Source of the DNA: Epiperipatus broadwayi | Taxonomy: Eukaryota; Onychophora; Udeonychophora; Euonychophora; Peripatidae | Direction: 5' to 3' | Assembly (NCBI GenBank): GCA_028023455.1 | Contig: JAQFVV010000182.1 | Coordinates: 2,048,001 to 2,112,000, forward strand | DNA: 64,000 nt | Part shown: positions 1 to 12,500 of the stretch, piece after piece | Layout of the letters: each line of letters begins with the position of its first letter | Position numbering within the stretch: the stretch's first letter is position 1 | The notes under the pieces: generated by a model | Database searches by the model: none | Told to the model about the DNA's origin: nothing | What the model saw: only the letters and a program-made list of their open reading frames with translations | Translations under genes and position numbers: made by a program

Positions 1-1340
1 ATGATGAAATGAATAGCAGTAATACTTAAGTGATGTAGCAATTTAATTAGTAAAGTTTAATTGTTTACATATGCTACATAAATATTATTTACATAAATTT
101 TTCTGTGTAATAATTGAAGTTCACTGATATTTATTTAAAGTCTAAGTTTTGAAAACATACTTCAATGTTATTAATACAGCATTTTAAAGGATGTATAATT
201 ACTTATTAGGAGTATGAGTTAATAACAGTGTAAACATATTGTATTATTATTTTCTTATTTTTATTCTCTTTGTTTTCATAATTTTAAACTGTAAATATTG
301 TAAATAAATTCTTAGTTGAAGTTAATGTAAATAAATTTGTTTAATTTGTTTTAAAAGTGTGTCGAGTTCATTATTTTACACCACAGCATTTGACAGCAGA
401 TAATTTGAACAAACATAATATTTGCACAATATGAATTAGTATTATTATTTAGAAATAAACACAATATTTTCTTGATATCATTTTATAAGAATTGATTAAC
501 ATTAACATATAATATTATTATGGTCATAGGGTAATTATAATGCATATTATAAGAGTACAATATTATTTATTGCCACAGATTATTAAGTTGTAAGATTTTG
601 ATTTATTCTAAAATTAAGATACCATATGAAAATAAAAGATAGACATGTTATTATTATTTAATGATTGATGATATATTAGAAATAGATAAGATTAGGTTAT
701 ACTCTAAGATTAGTATTATAATTATTAAAATAAGTTAGGTGTATTTAGGTTTGATATAAAATCCCATATCATACTTATTTACATGAGTTATCATTACTTT
801 AAGATAATTAGAAGAACCTGAGATTATTTAATTATATTTTAAAAATAAAAGTTAAGATTTATTTTTATTATTATTAAAGATAATTTATTTTATTTCAAAG
901 CCATAAGAATGCTGTAGATGTAGTAATAGGATAGTAAGGAGGTAATAGTATTCTTATGCCATTGAGACAGTGTCTTGGAAGATATTGGCTCAATGTAAAT
1001 CTACTTATTGCTTTGTAACTTTACTTCACAGTCTCATGATTTTGATAAATACTTATTTAATTAGTACATACTATAGAAATATATTGATTTTGATAATTAA
1101 TAATAAATTTAATTTGAATATGATAATATAAAAGTATATTAAAGATAAATATGCAAATTTTAATTAAGCATTACAACAATTATATTGTTTACAGAATTAT
1201 TGGATCTCACTTATACATATGTATACTGTTGCAAGGGAAATAGATTGCAGCACTTTCATTTAATCTTTAAATTGTTTTACTATATAAATAATAAACTTTC
1301 ATTCACTAGTATTATAAACATACTGATTGTCTATTTCATT
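1..1340 (+). repeat. Giant LTR-like repeat, copy C (3' part; runs off window start)
   Basis: Non-coding AT-rich repeat. It lines up with copy A (9,589-14,113) and with the reverse complement of copy B (54,400-59,363). Shared blocks include the 'gtgtcgagtt' region near 360, 'aacctgagatta' near 815 and the paired hairpins at 902-995 ('cataagaat' ... 'attcttatg', then 'cattgag' ... 'ctcaatg'). Alignment is clear from about 300 to 1,060 and fades before the (TA)n tract at 1,341. The 5' part lies outside the window. No ORF in it looks real. That it is an LTR is inferred from copies A and B; the homology itself is visible. Confidence 0.6.
902..995 (+). ncRNA. Conserved hairpin pair in repeat copy C
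   Basis: 'cataagaatgct' pairs with the 'agtattcttatg' side, then 'cattgag'/'ctcaatg' encloses the inner stem 'tgtctt'-gg-'aagata'. It has the same architecture as the other two copies, with substitutions on both sides of the stems. Confidence 0.5.
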
Positions 1341-1364
1341 ATATATATATATATATATATATAT
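1341..1364. repeat. (TA)n tract, left flank of 408-bp array
   Basis: Uninterrupted AT dinucleotide run directly abutting the first satellite unit. A second (TA)n run (about 3,350-3,364) abuts the other end of the array. Confidence 0.95.
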
Positions 1365-3350
1365 CCACAGATGGCGTCCTACCAAAAACACCTATCAAGC
1401 GTATTTTTGTTTACATAAACGTCAGAGTAGTTAGTATTCACTATCTCTAACTATAATTCCACTTTCAGATCATGATTTCAAGCTATTTGCTATCGTCAGT
1501 GAAAGACAGGAATAAAGAAACTAGATCTAAATACAAACTCTGAGCGTTTATGAAACAATTTCTATTCAGCTTGCAAGCGTGAATTTTTTAGACACGTAAT
1601 GTCTTCAAACTCAGCATAGCAAACCAGATAGCTATATGGGTCTGATCTCAGTTCAGCATCACCACATAGTAGAAGCCTCTGCAATCTATATCATTGCAAG
1701 AAGGACCTCAAAGGTACATTTATGATAAACAAAAATGCAAGTTAAAAAACTTGCTAACGCTTGTATTTGTGTCCACAGATGGCGTCCTACCAAAAACACC
1801 TATCAAGCGTATTTTCGTTTACATAAACGTCAGAGTAGTTAGTATTCACTATCTCTAACTATAATTCCACTTTCAGATCATGATTTCAAGCTATTTGCTA
1901 TCGTCAGTGAAAGACAGGAATAAAGAAACTAGATCTAAATACAAACTCTGAGCGTTTATGAAACAATTTCTATTCAGCTTGCAAGCGTGAATTTTTTAGA
2001 CACGTAATGTCTTCAAACTCAGCATAGCAAACCAGATAGCTATATGGGTCTGATCTCAGTTCAGCATCACCACATAGTAGAAGCCTCTGCAATCTATATC
2101 ATTGCAAGAAAGACCTCAAAGGTACATTTATGATAAACAAAAATGCAAGTTAAAAAACTTGCTAACGCTTGTATTTATGTCCACAGATGGCGTCCTACCA
2201 AAAACACCTATCAAGTGTATTTTCGTTTACATAAATGTCAGAGTAGTTAGTATTCACTATCTCTAACTATAATTCCACTTTCAGATCATGATTTCAAGCT
2301 ATTTGCTATCGTCAGTATTTAGATCTAGTTTCTTTATTCCTGTCTTTCACTGACGATAGCAAATAGCTTGAAATCATGATCTGAAAGTGGAATTATAGTT
2401 AGAGATAGTGAATACTAACTACTCTGACGTTTATGTAAACGAAAATACGCTTGATAGGTGTTTTTGGTAGGACGCCATCTGTGGACATAAATACAAGCGT
2501 TAGCAAGTTTTTTAACTTGCATTTTTGTTTATCATAAATGTACCTTTGAGGTCTTTCTTGCAATGATATAGATTGCAGAGGCTTCTACTATGTGGTGATG
2601 CTGAACTGAGATCAGACCCATATAGCTATCTGGTTTGATATGCTGAGTTTGAAGACATTACGTGTCTAAAAAATTCACGCTTGCAAGCTGAATAGAAATT
2701 GTTTCATAAACGCTCAGAGTTTGTATTTAGATCTAGTTTCTTTATTCCTGTCTTTCACTGATGATAGCAAATAGCTTGAAATCATGATCTGAAAGTGGAA
2801 TTATAGTTAGAGATAGTGAATACTAACTACTCTGACGTTTATGTAAACGAAAATACGCTTGATAGGTGTTTTTGGTAGGACGCCATCTGTGGACATAAAT
2901 ACAAGCGTTAGCAAGTTTTTTAACTTGCATTTTTGTTTATCATAAATGTACCTTTGAGGTCCTTCTTGCAATGATATAGATTGCAGAGGCTTCTACTATG
3001 TGGTGATGCTGAACTGAGATCAGACCCATATAGCTATCTGGTTTGCTATGCTGAGTTTGAAGACATTACGTGTCTAAAAAATTCACGCTTGCAAGCTGAA
3101 TAGAAATTGTTTCATAAACGCTCAGAGTTTGTATTTAGATCTAGTTTCTTTATTCCTGTCTTTCACTGACGATAGCAAATAGCTTGAAATCATGATCTGA
3201 AAGTGGAATTATAGTTAGAGATAGTGAATACTAACTACTCTGACGTTTATGTAAACGAAAATACGCTTGATAGGTGTTTTTGGTAGGACGCCATCTGTGG
3301 ACATAAATACAAGCGTTAGCAAGTTTTTTAACTTGCATTTTTGTTTATCA
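1365..3350. repeat. 408-bp satellite array folded into a large palindrome
   Basis: The landmark 'atggcg' recurs at 1,371, 1,779 and 2,187, exactly 408 bp apart. Its complement 'cgccat' recurs at 2,473, 2,881 and 3,289, again 408 bp apart. The forward run (2.3 units) ends at 2,316, a 32-bp spacer follows (2,317-2,348), and the same sequence then returns in reverse complement. The left arm 1,365-2,316 pairs with 2,349-3,300, and the right arm continues about 50 bp further. The units differ at only a handful of positions, so amplification and inversion look recent. Each unit holds a small hairpin (gcaagtt-tttt-aacttgc). No coding potential was seen, and no other copy occurs in the window. Confidence 0.95.
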
Positions 3351-3364
3351 TATATATATATATA

Positions 3365-4100
3365 AACCTGATCATCATCTGTTAAAATTCCCCCTTTTGG
3401 ATCTCATCTCTCCCAGACCACTGGGCATACATTAAAGAACTAATTCTCATGAGGTTTGAGAAGTCGCTCATTTTATTACTGTTACAGTTTTTTTTGTATA
3501 ATATGGCATACCAAGTATGGCCTTACTGTTAGAGATATTTTTGATGATCAGGAAATTTTTCTTTTGTAAAAGTAGTGGTGAATAATAAACATGTACATGT
3601 TTTTTCTCATGTGCTCTCTGCCCTCTTTATGATTTTGCTTTGCTATAATATATATATATTCTAAAATAAAGTAAACAAACCAAAGTTTTGGTTGAACATA
3701 AAATCAAATTAGATATTAACAATTTGTTCTTTCTTTTGCTGTGTAAGGAAAGGGATCAAATCATAAATCCCCCCCCTCATTATTAGTGTTATTATTATAG
3801 TGAGTTGAATTTTGAATACACATCGTTACAGGGGATGGTCACATATGGTAGCATATAGAAATAAAAAAAGAGAATATGGTAGCAGGGAATAAAGTACAAA
3901 TAAAACTCAAGGGCAACAAATCTGGTATACCAAGAAAGGCAACAGTTGCAAAGATGATCAGGAGAAGGAGCACTTATTTGAAAAAAAAAAAAAAAAAGAA
4001 ATTTTAATTTGTGGATATTACTAATGTCAGAGACAAAACAAAGGGAAAAGGAAGAAGAGTGACAAGAGAAAAAATGATTTTTGTTTTGTTTTTGTTTGTT
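3365..4100. other. Intergenic stretch with a short inverted repeat
   Basis: No gene recognised. 'cctgatcatca' near 3,367 reappears inverted as 'tgatgatcagg' near 3,543, enclosing about 190 bp; this may be a small MITE or chance. A poly-C run (about 3,769) and a poly-A run (about 3,981) are present. The sequence then becomes purine-rich and leads into gypsy-like coding remnants. Confidence 0.5.
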
Positions 4101-5065
4101 TCAGGGAATAAGGATATCCTAAAACTACATAAAGAAAGAGAGGACCAAATCAGTATAAACTAGAAATTGAGAGAAGGAATGGAGATAGTCTGCTCATGGT
4201 CCAATTTATCAAGGGCAAAACATTTTGAGGCAATATAGAAGAAAACCTGAGGTACACTTACAAAGCCTACAAGAACTATTTATGATTCACAAATTAAGAG
4301 AAGGAGAAAATAGCAGCTGCAGTCAGCCATTTGCATGGATCAGCCCAGGATTGCTGGGATACACATTAATAAAAAGCCCACAACATTCAGAGACTACTAT
4401 CAAACCTTGCTCAGGATCTTTTGGAGTGAGGAGAGAGAGGATGGAATATTGCACTGGGTGTTACAGAAAAAATATTGTGTTTCAAAAGGAGAAACTTACA
4501 CCCAGTTGAAATCATTAAAAGCTTTCTCATGATTAGAGAGGCAGATTATTTTGACTACAAGGTACAACATGCCCCCTCACATGCAACAATTGATGCTTGC
4601 TGCTGAAATTATGGAATGGAAGAAATGGCAGAATTGCTGACTACAGTGGATTTCAATAATTTAAATAAACAATCAAAATGGAAAGAAAAGGAGAAACCAC
4701 ATCACTGGTCGCTGTACCAATAATGTCTGAAAATTAGGGTATTACTAGAAAATGTTCCAGTAATTTCTTTATTGGACACTGGAATCCAGGAGTCACTTGT
4801 GTCAAAAGAGTGGTGTGAGTCTACAGAAGAAATAAAAATATTGCTTACCTTGCTAGTATGGATTGCTCAAGTCCCATTAAGGAAATGGAAAAAAGGCTAA
4901 AATAGAAACCTGTCAATTGTGAACCTACCAGAGTAAATCACCTCTTTCAGGTAATGGTGGATCTAATACAAGATATATTTTTGGTATCTGACTTTATGGG
5001 AGGACATCAATCTGGGATCAATTATACAAAAAACATTCAACTTTCATGAAGAAGAACTCATTGTT

Positions 5066-5292
5066 CTGTGATAAGACAAATCATGGCACTACTAAAGTGG
5101 GTTGTATTAAGGAGGTACTCAATTTAGGATCAATAGAAAATAATATATGGAGTCATAACTTGAACTCAAAGATGATAAGATCAATCATAGCACTACTAAA
5201 GTGAATTGTATCCAGGAGGTACTCAATTTAGAATCAATATAAAATAAATAAAGGAGTCATCACTTGAAGTCAAAGATGATAAAAGAAAGATA
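5066..5292 (+). repeat. Tandem duplication inside the gypsy fossil
   Basis: Two adjacent copies of about 113 bp share 'cactactaaagtg', 'aggaggtactcaattta' and 'gtcaaagatgataa'-type blocks (first about 5,068-5,178, second about 5,180-5,290). They differ at scattered sites, so the duplication is old and happened after or during decay of the element. Confidence 0.75.
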
Positions 5293-6453
5293 GTTATGAT
5301 GCTGACAAAATACATAAAGGCATTTTCAATTGTATTGGGAATCATTAAAGGGTATGCTCATAGGATCCAAATCAAAAAAGAGATTTACTTCCATGCGAGG
5401 ACATACCTATTCTTTATCAGTATAAGAAAGAAGTAGACCATTTAAAAGCCATGATAAAAGGGGAATCATAGAGAGGAGTTCATCACCATATAATAGCTCT
5501 ATAGTGCCAGTTAAAAAGAAAACTGGGTCAATACAGGTATGTTTGGATACAAGGAAAGTGAACTGTATTACAATCCTTGAAGCATATATACCTCCATGCC
5601 TGCAAAATGTTTTTACATGGCTAGCCAATAAGAAGTTTTTACCACTCTTGATTTAATGTCAAGCTATTGGAAAATTGCTCTAGACCCATGGGACTAAAAA
5701 TACATGGCATTTAGACATGAAGGTCACATGTCCATATTCAGAAGATGCCCTTTGGGCTTATCAACAGTGGGACTGGGTTAATATGGTATATAAATCAGGC
5801 CCTATTAGAAGAAATAAAAAGACACATGGTATGCTATGTGGACAATGTGGTCATTGCCTCCACTGACATAGGAGAACACCTCATACATCTTAAAAGGTTC
5901 CTTTAGGAAAGTGTAGAAAAGAACATTAAATAAACTTCACTAAAATCTGCTTTGCACTTCAAAAGATTACCTTTCTGGGGCATTTGGTAAATGGACAAGG
6001 GATTTCGTCCCACCTGGACAAAATAATGTTACATTAAGAATTTTACAACACCCACTAATCATAAGAAAGTATGGTCTTTTATGGTCGTATGTAATTTTTA
6101 TCATAAATTCTATAAAAACTTTGCCTAAGATGGATCATCATTACTTGACCTCTTATAAAAGGACCAGCATTGGAAATGGTCAGTACAACATGAACACAAT
6201 TTTGGAAAAAATCAAACAAAACTTCTTATAAACCATGGTATTCACACCATCTGGACTTCCCTCATCCATTTTATTTATAAACTGATAGCAGTAAGAGGGA
6301 TCTGGGGTTGTGTTATTTCAAATTGATCAATAGTACAGACATAAGATCTTGTACTTCTACAGTAGAACCCTCCAAGGAGTGGAAACTAAGTGCACCATGA
6401 TGGAACAAGATACTCTGATGATAGTATGGGCTTGACAAAGGTTCAAACAATTT

Positions 6454-6877
6454 TTGTCAGGATCAGAAGTCAATATCATTGACCATCAGTGTCTTAAGTT
6501 GCTTAATAGAGTATATCTCACCAATGACAGACTTATCAAATGGAGTTTGTTTTTTGCAACAATTCATTTACACAGTAATTTATTGCCCTGGAATAGAGAA
6601 TATGGTAGTGGATATCCTGAGCTATCACTGTGTGGAAAAACTGCAGAACCTGGTGGTAGAAGAAATGTGCTTAGAAGCAATGTCTATTGGTTTCAATGAC
6701 TTGGTTGAACATGATTTTAAAAACTTGACCCAGTTACAAAGAAAAGATACAAAATATGGACCTATCATTGAGATCTTGGACAAAGGGCAGTGGCCTAAAT
6801 TGAAGGAATATTACCAGATGGAGGATAAAATTTTACCTACAAAACACACTATTAGGCTAATACTTGGAAAATTCTAA
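6454..6877 (+). pseudogene. gypsy RNase H end and linker to integrase
   Basis: Two overlapping frames share one former protein. The first gives 'FLSGSEVNIIDHQCLK', the gypsy RNase H 'TDH' strand, here with Asp-His kept. The second gives 'GIENMVVDILS', matching the family signature G-K/I-E-N-x-V-A-D-x-L-S. A frameshift separates them near 6,560. The distal part ('LKEYYQMEDKILP') resembles the start of the gypsy integrase zinc-finger region, where chromatin or host-DNA integration would be catalysed. It is a fossil with no regulatory sequence of its own. Confidence 0.75.
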
Positions 6878-7440
6878 TACCATGGGAACTCGGGGGTGGC
6901 CGATTGGACACATTCACAACCTATGTAAGCATTATGGCCCCCAGAAAACTGAGAGTGCCATCCACCATCAATTCCACTGGTAAGGGAGGTATTCTAACAT
7001 CTTAACCAAACTTAGAGAATGCCAGATTGGTGCCAAAGTAAACACCCCAACCAGTCTTATACAGGAGCTGTCACCTGATTTTGCCTTCAAGTCCAAATGA
7101 ACATTTAGCAGTGGACCATTACCTGCTTTTAACTGAAACAAGTTTCTTTTTGTAACATGACATATTTTCAAAGTACATATCAGCATATCCAGTGTGACAA
7201 GCAGACTCACGAAGTACACTCAAAGTCCTGCAGTTGAAGCAGTTTGTTGAAATAAAAAAACTGAAGACCATCCTATCGAATCATGGGTCAGGATTTACAT
7301 CATGACAATGAAGAGATGGGATGTGCCAATGGGGCATTAGACATATTCTAACTTCAATAAGGAATCCCCAGTCGAACCCATGTGAGAGGGTCATGAGGGA
7401 GCTAAATCACTTGTTTTGGACATAGTAATAATTGTGTAAC

Positions 7441-9580
7441 TGAATTCTAATTTTATTTCTTTCACGTTTGGTTAGGCTATCTTTATGATTTGAGTCTTGA
7501 TTAGAGATATACATATATATGAATGATTGAAATCTAATTATTTTAATATTTGATTTCATTAAAATAACTATTTATTTGTCTTGACTTTTATTATTAAAAT
7601 TGTCATAATCTAACATTTCTATATATGTGTGCATATGGGTATTTTAATGTAAAAGGATAACATATTTACTATTTATTAATTAAAATTATATTTTTAGGTT
7701 TATGGTTTGATATTGCACATAAACAAGTGAGCTTAATAAGATTGTAAACTACTCTTACACTATGGTAGTGAAATATTTTATAAACAGGAATTCTGTTTCT
7801 AAATCTAATTACAATCTGTGAACATGGGTGTTTTAAAACACAACAATTAATCAAAACTGATTTTGCAGGCTGAAAGAACCATAGTACACTATTAAAGCTA
7901 TAATCTAATCAAAAGACAGCTGTTTTTGATTAGTATTCTATTTATATTTAGTCATATGGTGTTGAGAAAAATGTTTCATCATTTATATAATATATTTTAT
8001 TAAAATATATGATTTGCTATTGGAAAAATCTATTTCAGTTAAGATTTAGCAAAAGTTGTTATATTTCTTTCTTAATACTTATGTAATTATACTATTCAGT
8101 TACTAATTCATGTAACATCTTGAGAATTAAACAAAGACCATCTTTTGATTAGATTGTAGCATTAACAATTGTTCTTTCAACTGCACTATCAGTTATGATT
8201 GCTCATTGCACTTGAAATACTAAGTTTAAATACTAGATTTAAAAACAGAGTTCCCATTCATTAAATATTCACCACTTGTATAATCCATTAAAAACATTAA
8301 ATTGTAAAACACACCCATATATATATATATTATCAATTTTATATATTAATTTGTAATAACTTATAATTTGCTAATTACATTCTATATAAATTTATATATT
8401 GTAAAAAATAATAAATATATATATATTATAGAATATATATTAATAACTATACATTAAATTTATATATACATATATAAAATAATACGACTTTTTTATAAAA
8501 AATATAATTTTAAATATGATAATTTAAAATCAATTATTTAAACTTTATAATAATTTTAAAAAACTTTTAATATGCCAGTCCAATTTAAAATGTTATTAAT
8601 TTTCTATAATATCATTATTTCATATTTACAAAAATTATATTATATCAAATGCTAGTTGTCCATTTGTTCTCCTATTTCCATAATAACAATTTGAAATTGT
8701 TTATTATATTTAATTTTTTTCTATCCATTAGCTCTATTGATTTTTTTTTCAAAACATTTTTTAAAATATAATTTATTTTTATAAATAACAATATGCAAAT
8801 TCAAACATAATTATATATTATTTTTATATTTTATTTCCACTTTTATAATGTGTTTTGTAGTCAAATATATAAATTTATTATGTACACCTTTTATTATTAT
8901 ATTTTCCTATTTACATTTGTAGGAAAATATATAAACCCACACATATATCATATATTTTATTAATTAATTAACCCTTAATAATTTGCAAAATTATCATTCA
9001 TTTTTGGATTTCTTTTTTCTTGTGACAGAACTGTTTTTATTTTATTTTTAAATTTTATTATTGTGTTCTATGTTTAGTACCTATATTAATAGATTTTTTT
9101 ACCATATTTATGAAGCTTTAATTTTGTTTAACTGATTCTTTTTTCTGTATATATATTTATGTATTTTCTTGATCATATTTTTTAATATTTTACTTAATAA
9201 ATTCTCTTTAAATCATTTTTGTTTTTTTATTTAAATATTTATTATAATGTTCGTTCATTTAATCCAATCCTTCTTTTTTAAAAAAAATCTGTATTTCTTC
9301 TCATCAACTATATATACATATTCACATATTTAACACCCAACATTTTGACCACTTTTTTTTTGTAATTATTTTTAAGGATCTATAAAATTACATATTTAAA
9401 TCATTATTATTTCAAATAAAATTAATATATAAAAATGTATATACCCTTATCATAAAAAACAATAACATTTCCCCTTCATCTACCAATACATCTTTTTTAC
9501 ATATATATTACATTTCATAATATACATTTACTTACTTCTTTATTCTCTCCAAACTTTTTCATTTTACATACACATTTTTT
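7441..9580. other. AT-rich spacer, no gene seen
   Basis: Low-complexity sequence with (TA)n patches near 8,318-8,333 and 8,400-8,480, and long T-rich stretches from 8,700 to 9,580. I found no coding similarity, TIR pair or tRNA-like element. Confidence 0.6.
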
Positions 9581-9588
9581 ATATATAT

Positions 9589-12500
9589 TGTGCCCTTGTC
9601 TGTAGGTCATAGGTAGGGTAGAAAGGTCAATTATTAAAAAATTTTAAATTTTAAGTTATATTTGTAAGAGATATAAATAATAATGGGATAAGTAGATTTT
9701 ATAATACAATTTAAAGCTGAAAATACCTGGTAGGTAACAGTGTAATATATTATTTTAAAAGAAAACAGTTAAATAAAGCTTAATCATATCATTGCTTATG
9801 GTTGTGAAAGCTGGCCATATAAAATAATACAGCTATAGATAGTTAAAAGTATATCAATTATTTAGTATAATATTTAAAAACTAATAAATTAAATAAATGA
9901 AATGTAATGTTATAATTGTATTTAATAATCAAATTTAATAGAGTATAATTTATTAATAAACTGTGGGATGGTGAGAATTATATTTAGTTCTACATTTTAA
10001 AATTATTTTCTAAATTTTTTATAAAATATATCAGTTTTGGTAATTTAAACCAAGACGTAAATAAAAAAAAAAAAATCATTTTATAAAGTTAGTAGACACG
10101 TGACCGTATATTATATGCCTTCACACACACTCTTGTTAAAATAATAATAAACTGTGTGAATTTAAAACTAGATATAATTGCCATCGATCTTTAAAGTGAA
10201 AGTTAAAAATATTAAATATTGTTTTAATAATTATTTTAAAAGCTTAGATAATTTTTTATATAAAACTATAATTGAATTTAAAAATATTGGTATAAATATT
10301 CCAGACATTACGTCATCAATTCTTAATTTTAAAACATCCATTCTGTTATCAAAATAAAATGAATAAATTGTTCGCGCTAAAATAAATATTAACCAATCAA
10401 AGGATGTAAAATTAACAGACAAAAATCTAAGAATTATACAGAGCGGGAGAAGTAATGTGTAAGTGAAAGAGAAAGTAACAAATTTTTATGGCTGATAACA
10501 TCGTAGCTGAACAGTAATATAAATTTATAATTTCGGATTTATTCTAAAAGTTATTCTGTAACATATAATATATTTTTGACTACAGAGATATGGATTGCTA
10601 ATTTTAAGTTTATCTTACCAGGAAATTTTATTCAAATTTAACCAGAAAGCCTACAGTAACATGGAAGTACAAGAAAAAATATTTAAAGTGATTGCTGAAA
10701 GAAAAATAATGGGAAAGTATCTTAATACGACTTTATTTGTGCTCAACCAGAAACTTAATCTTATAACTGAAAGGAATACAATTGGGACGATATGTGAAAA
10801 TCTGAAAAAGAAGCTGCTGGTCGTCAAGAACAATTTATGACGATAAATTTACAGAGCTATCTTAAAACTAAATTATTCTTCTCTATGAACAAAATTTTAA
10901 TATGCGTTCTAGTATCAAGAAAAATAACGGTGGAGAAAGAATGTTTATTTTGTAAAGAAAACATTATTAAAAGATATAGTTCCAGAATTGTGAAATAAAG
11001 GAAAGTAAAAAGATTAAAGTGCTATAAGTATTTTATGGCAAGGTGCCTAAAACTTTATCTTATTAGAAAAAATATTATAAAGTATTCAATGAAGAAAAAT
11101 GCTTGATTTAAAATGTTAAAATTAAATTGCTCAACTAAATGAAAATGGATCCATGGAAACCAAAATTTTATTGAAGATTTTAAAAGTCCGTACAAGATGC
11201 ATCGGGGGAAACCAGACGCGCGGGAAAAAGCTAGCAGACTATGTTGAAGGAGATATCAAGAATTAATAAGTGTATAAAATATTGAGAAAACTAAGGATCA
11301 TCGTCGATGAAGATTATTAAACAGAGTTATTTTTTTTATAGAACATTAAGTGACTGAAGAAAAAATAAAGTATATATTTTTTTTTAGCTTTACTATGAAC
11401 AATTTTCAAGCAAGTTCGACAAAGCAGTATCGTAAATATAATTTAATATTTTTATTTGATTGTATTTAAAATATAAAAATTCTATATTAGCTTAGGGAAA
11501 CATATAAACATGAATTTAAGAATAATGAGATTTTAAATATAATAGCTTAATAGAATGATAGAAATATTATTATAAAAATAAAATGTATGTATGGAAGTTT
11601 TAAATATCTACAAGAAGTAATGGAATGGTGAAGCCTTCAGAATACGATCAAGAAGATAGAGATCGTTTTGGTAATTGTGATATTATTGATAATGCATAAT
11701 GTATTTTTTTTAGGTCATCTATTAATGAAGAATGATGTATGAAAGTTTTTAAATTATAAGTACACATTTTATCCAACATTAAAACATATATTTGAGATAG
11801 TAGTAATTTTAAATGTGCATGCAATAAGTTGTTTTAAAAATATAATTAATAATAAGTATCATAATAATTATGTGATTCTTTTGAACTTTTATGTTGCAAA
11901 ATCTTCAGATAATTTTAAAATAGTTGGTATATTATAAATATACGAGATAAGTAGTAAAAGATTTTCTTAAGAATAGCTGTATAGTTTGAACTAAAAATGA
12001 ATTTTATTATTGTTAGAAATGTAGACAGAAATTTGTCGATGTACTGCATAGATAAATCTAGAGAAATAAAATCGGATAGTGACTTGGTAGTACTGGTGTA
12101 GAGGAAACCAAGATGATGTTTTTTGCCAAGAAATAAGAAAAATCAAATATTTGGATCATAGTATTTTGTGTGATTTCAGTATAGCTAACTAAGTCCTATC
12201 ACTGAACACATATATTTTGGACAGTGTTTTTTACGTATCTTTGAAACTTTTTGATGTTATATAAAGCTGAAGGAATAGCTTTAGCATCACTCCTATAGTA
12301 GAGGTGGATAGACAGATAAAGGTCACTCCTCTATGGTGTTCTTTAAATTCACTGTGCCATCATTGTCAAGTTTTATGACGGATAATATTCTAGTTGTTTT
12401 GATCCTGCGCATCTATTTTCGCTATCCTTGTTTCATGAATATACATCGTCAGAAAGATATTTTTATAGAAATGATACATAAAATAGAAATGAGGCTAGGT

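Larger units (their letters stand above)
4100..7440 (+). pseudogene. Ty3/gypsy LTR retrotransposon, decayed gag-pol
   Basis: A heavily broken pol can be followed across several frames in the order protease, RT, RNase H, integrase. The protease active site DTG is encoded at 4,775-4,783 within 'SLLDTGIQESLVSKEW'. RT pieces include 'VCLDTRKVN' and 'FTTLDLMSSYW' (about 5,535-5,665) and the catalytic loop at 5,835-5,846, which reads YVDN instead of YVDD. RNase H ends in a 'PGIENMVVDILS' segment near 6,585-6,625. Integrase keeps a 'LSNHGSGFTS' box near 7,275-7,305 and 'SIRNPQSNPCERVMREL' near 7,350-7,400. Stop codons, frameshifts and the mutated RT site make it non-functional. Gag before 4,700 is not recognisable, and LTRs were not found. 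Confidence 0.85.

Noticed and set aside
1185-1418. 77-codon ORF near the left (TA)n
   Set aside because: It runs through the (TA)n tract into the satellite and has no conserved counterpart in the other satellite units.
3365-3555. MITE bounded by 'cctgatcatca'
   Set aside because: The inverted match is short and partly self-palindromic (gatc), with no target duplication; kept only as a note.
10595-10840. 81-codon ORF inside giant LTR copy A
   Set aside because: The matching region of copy B does not keep the frame, so it is not a conserved gene of the element.
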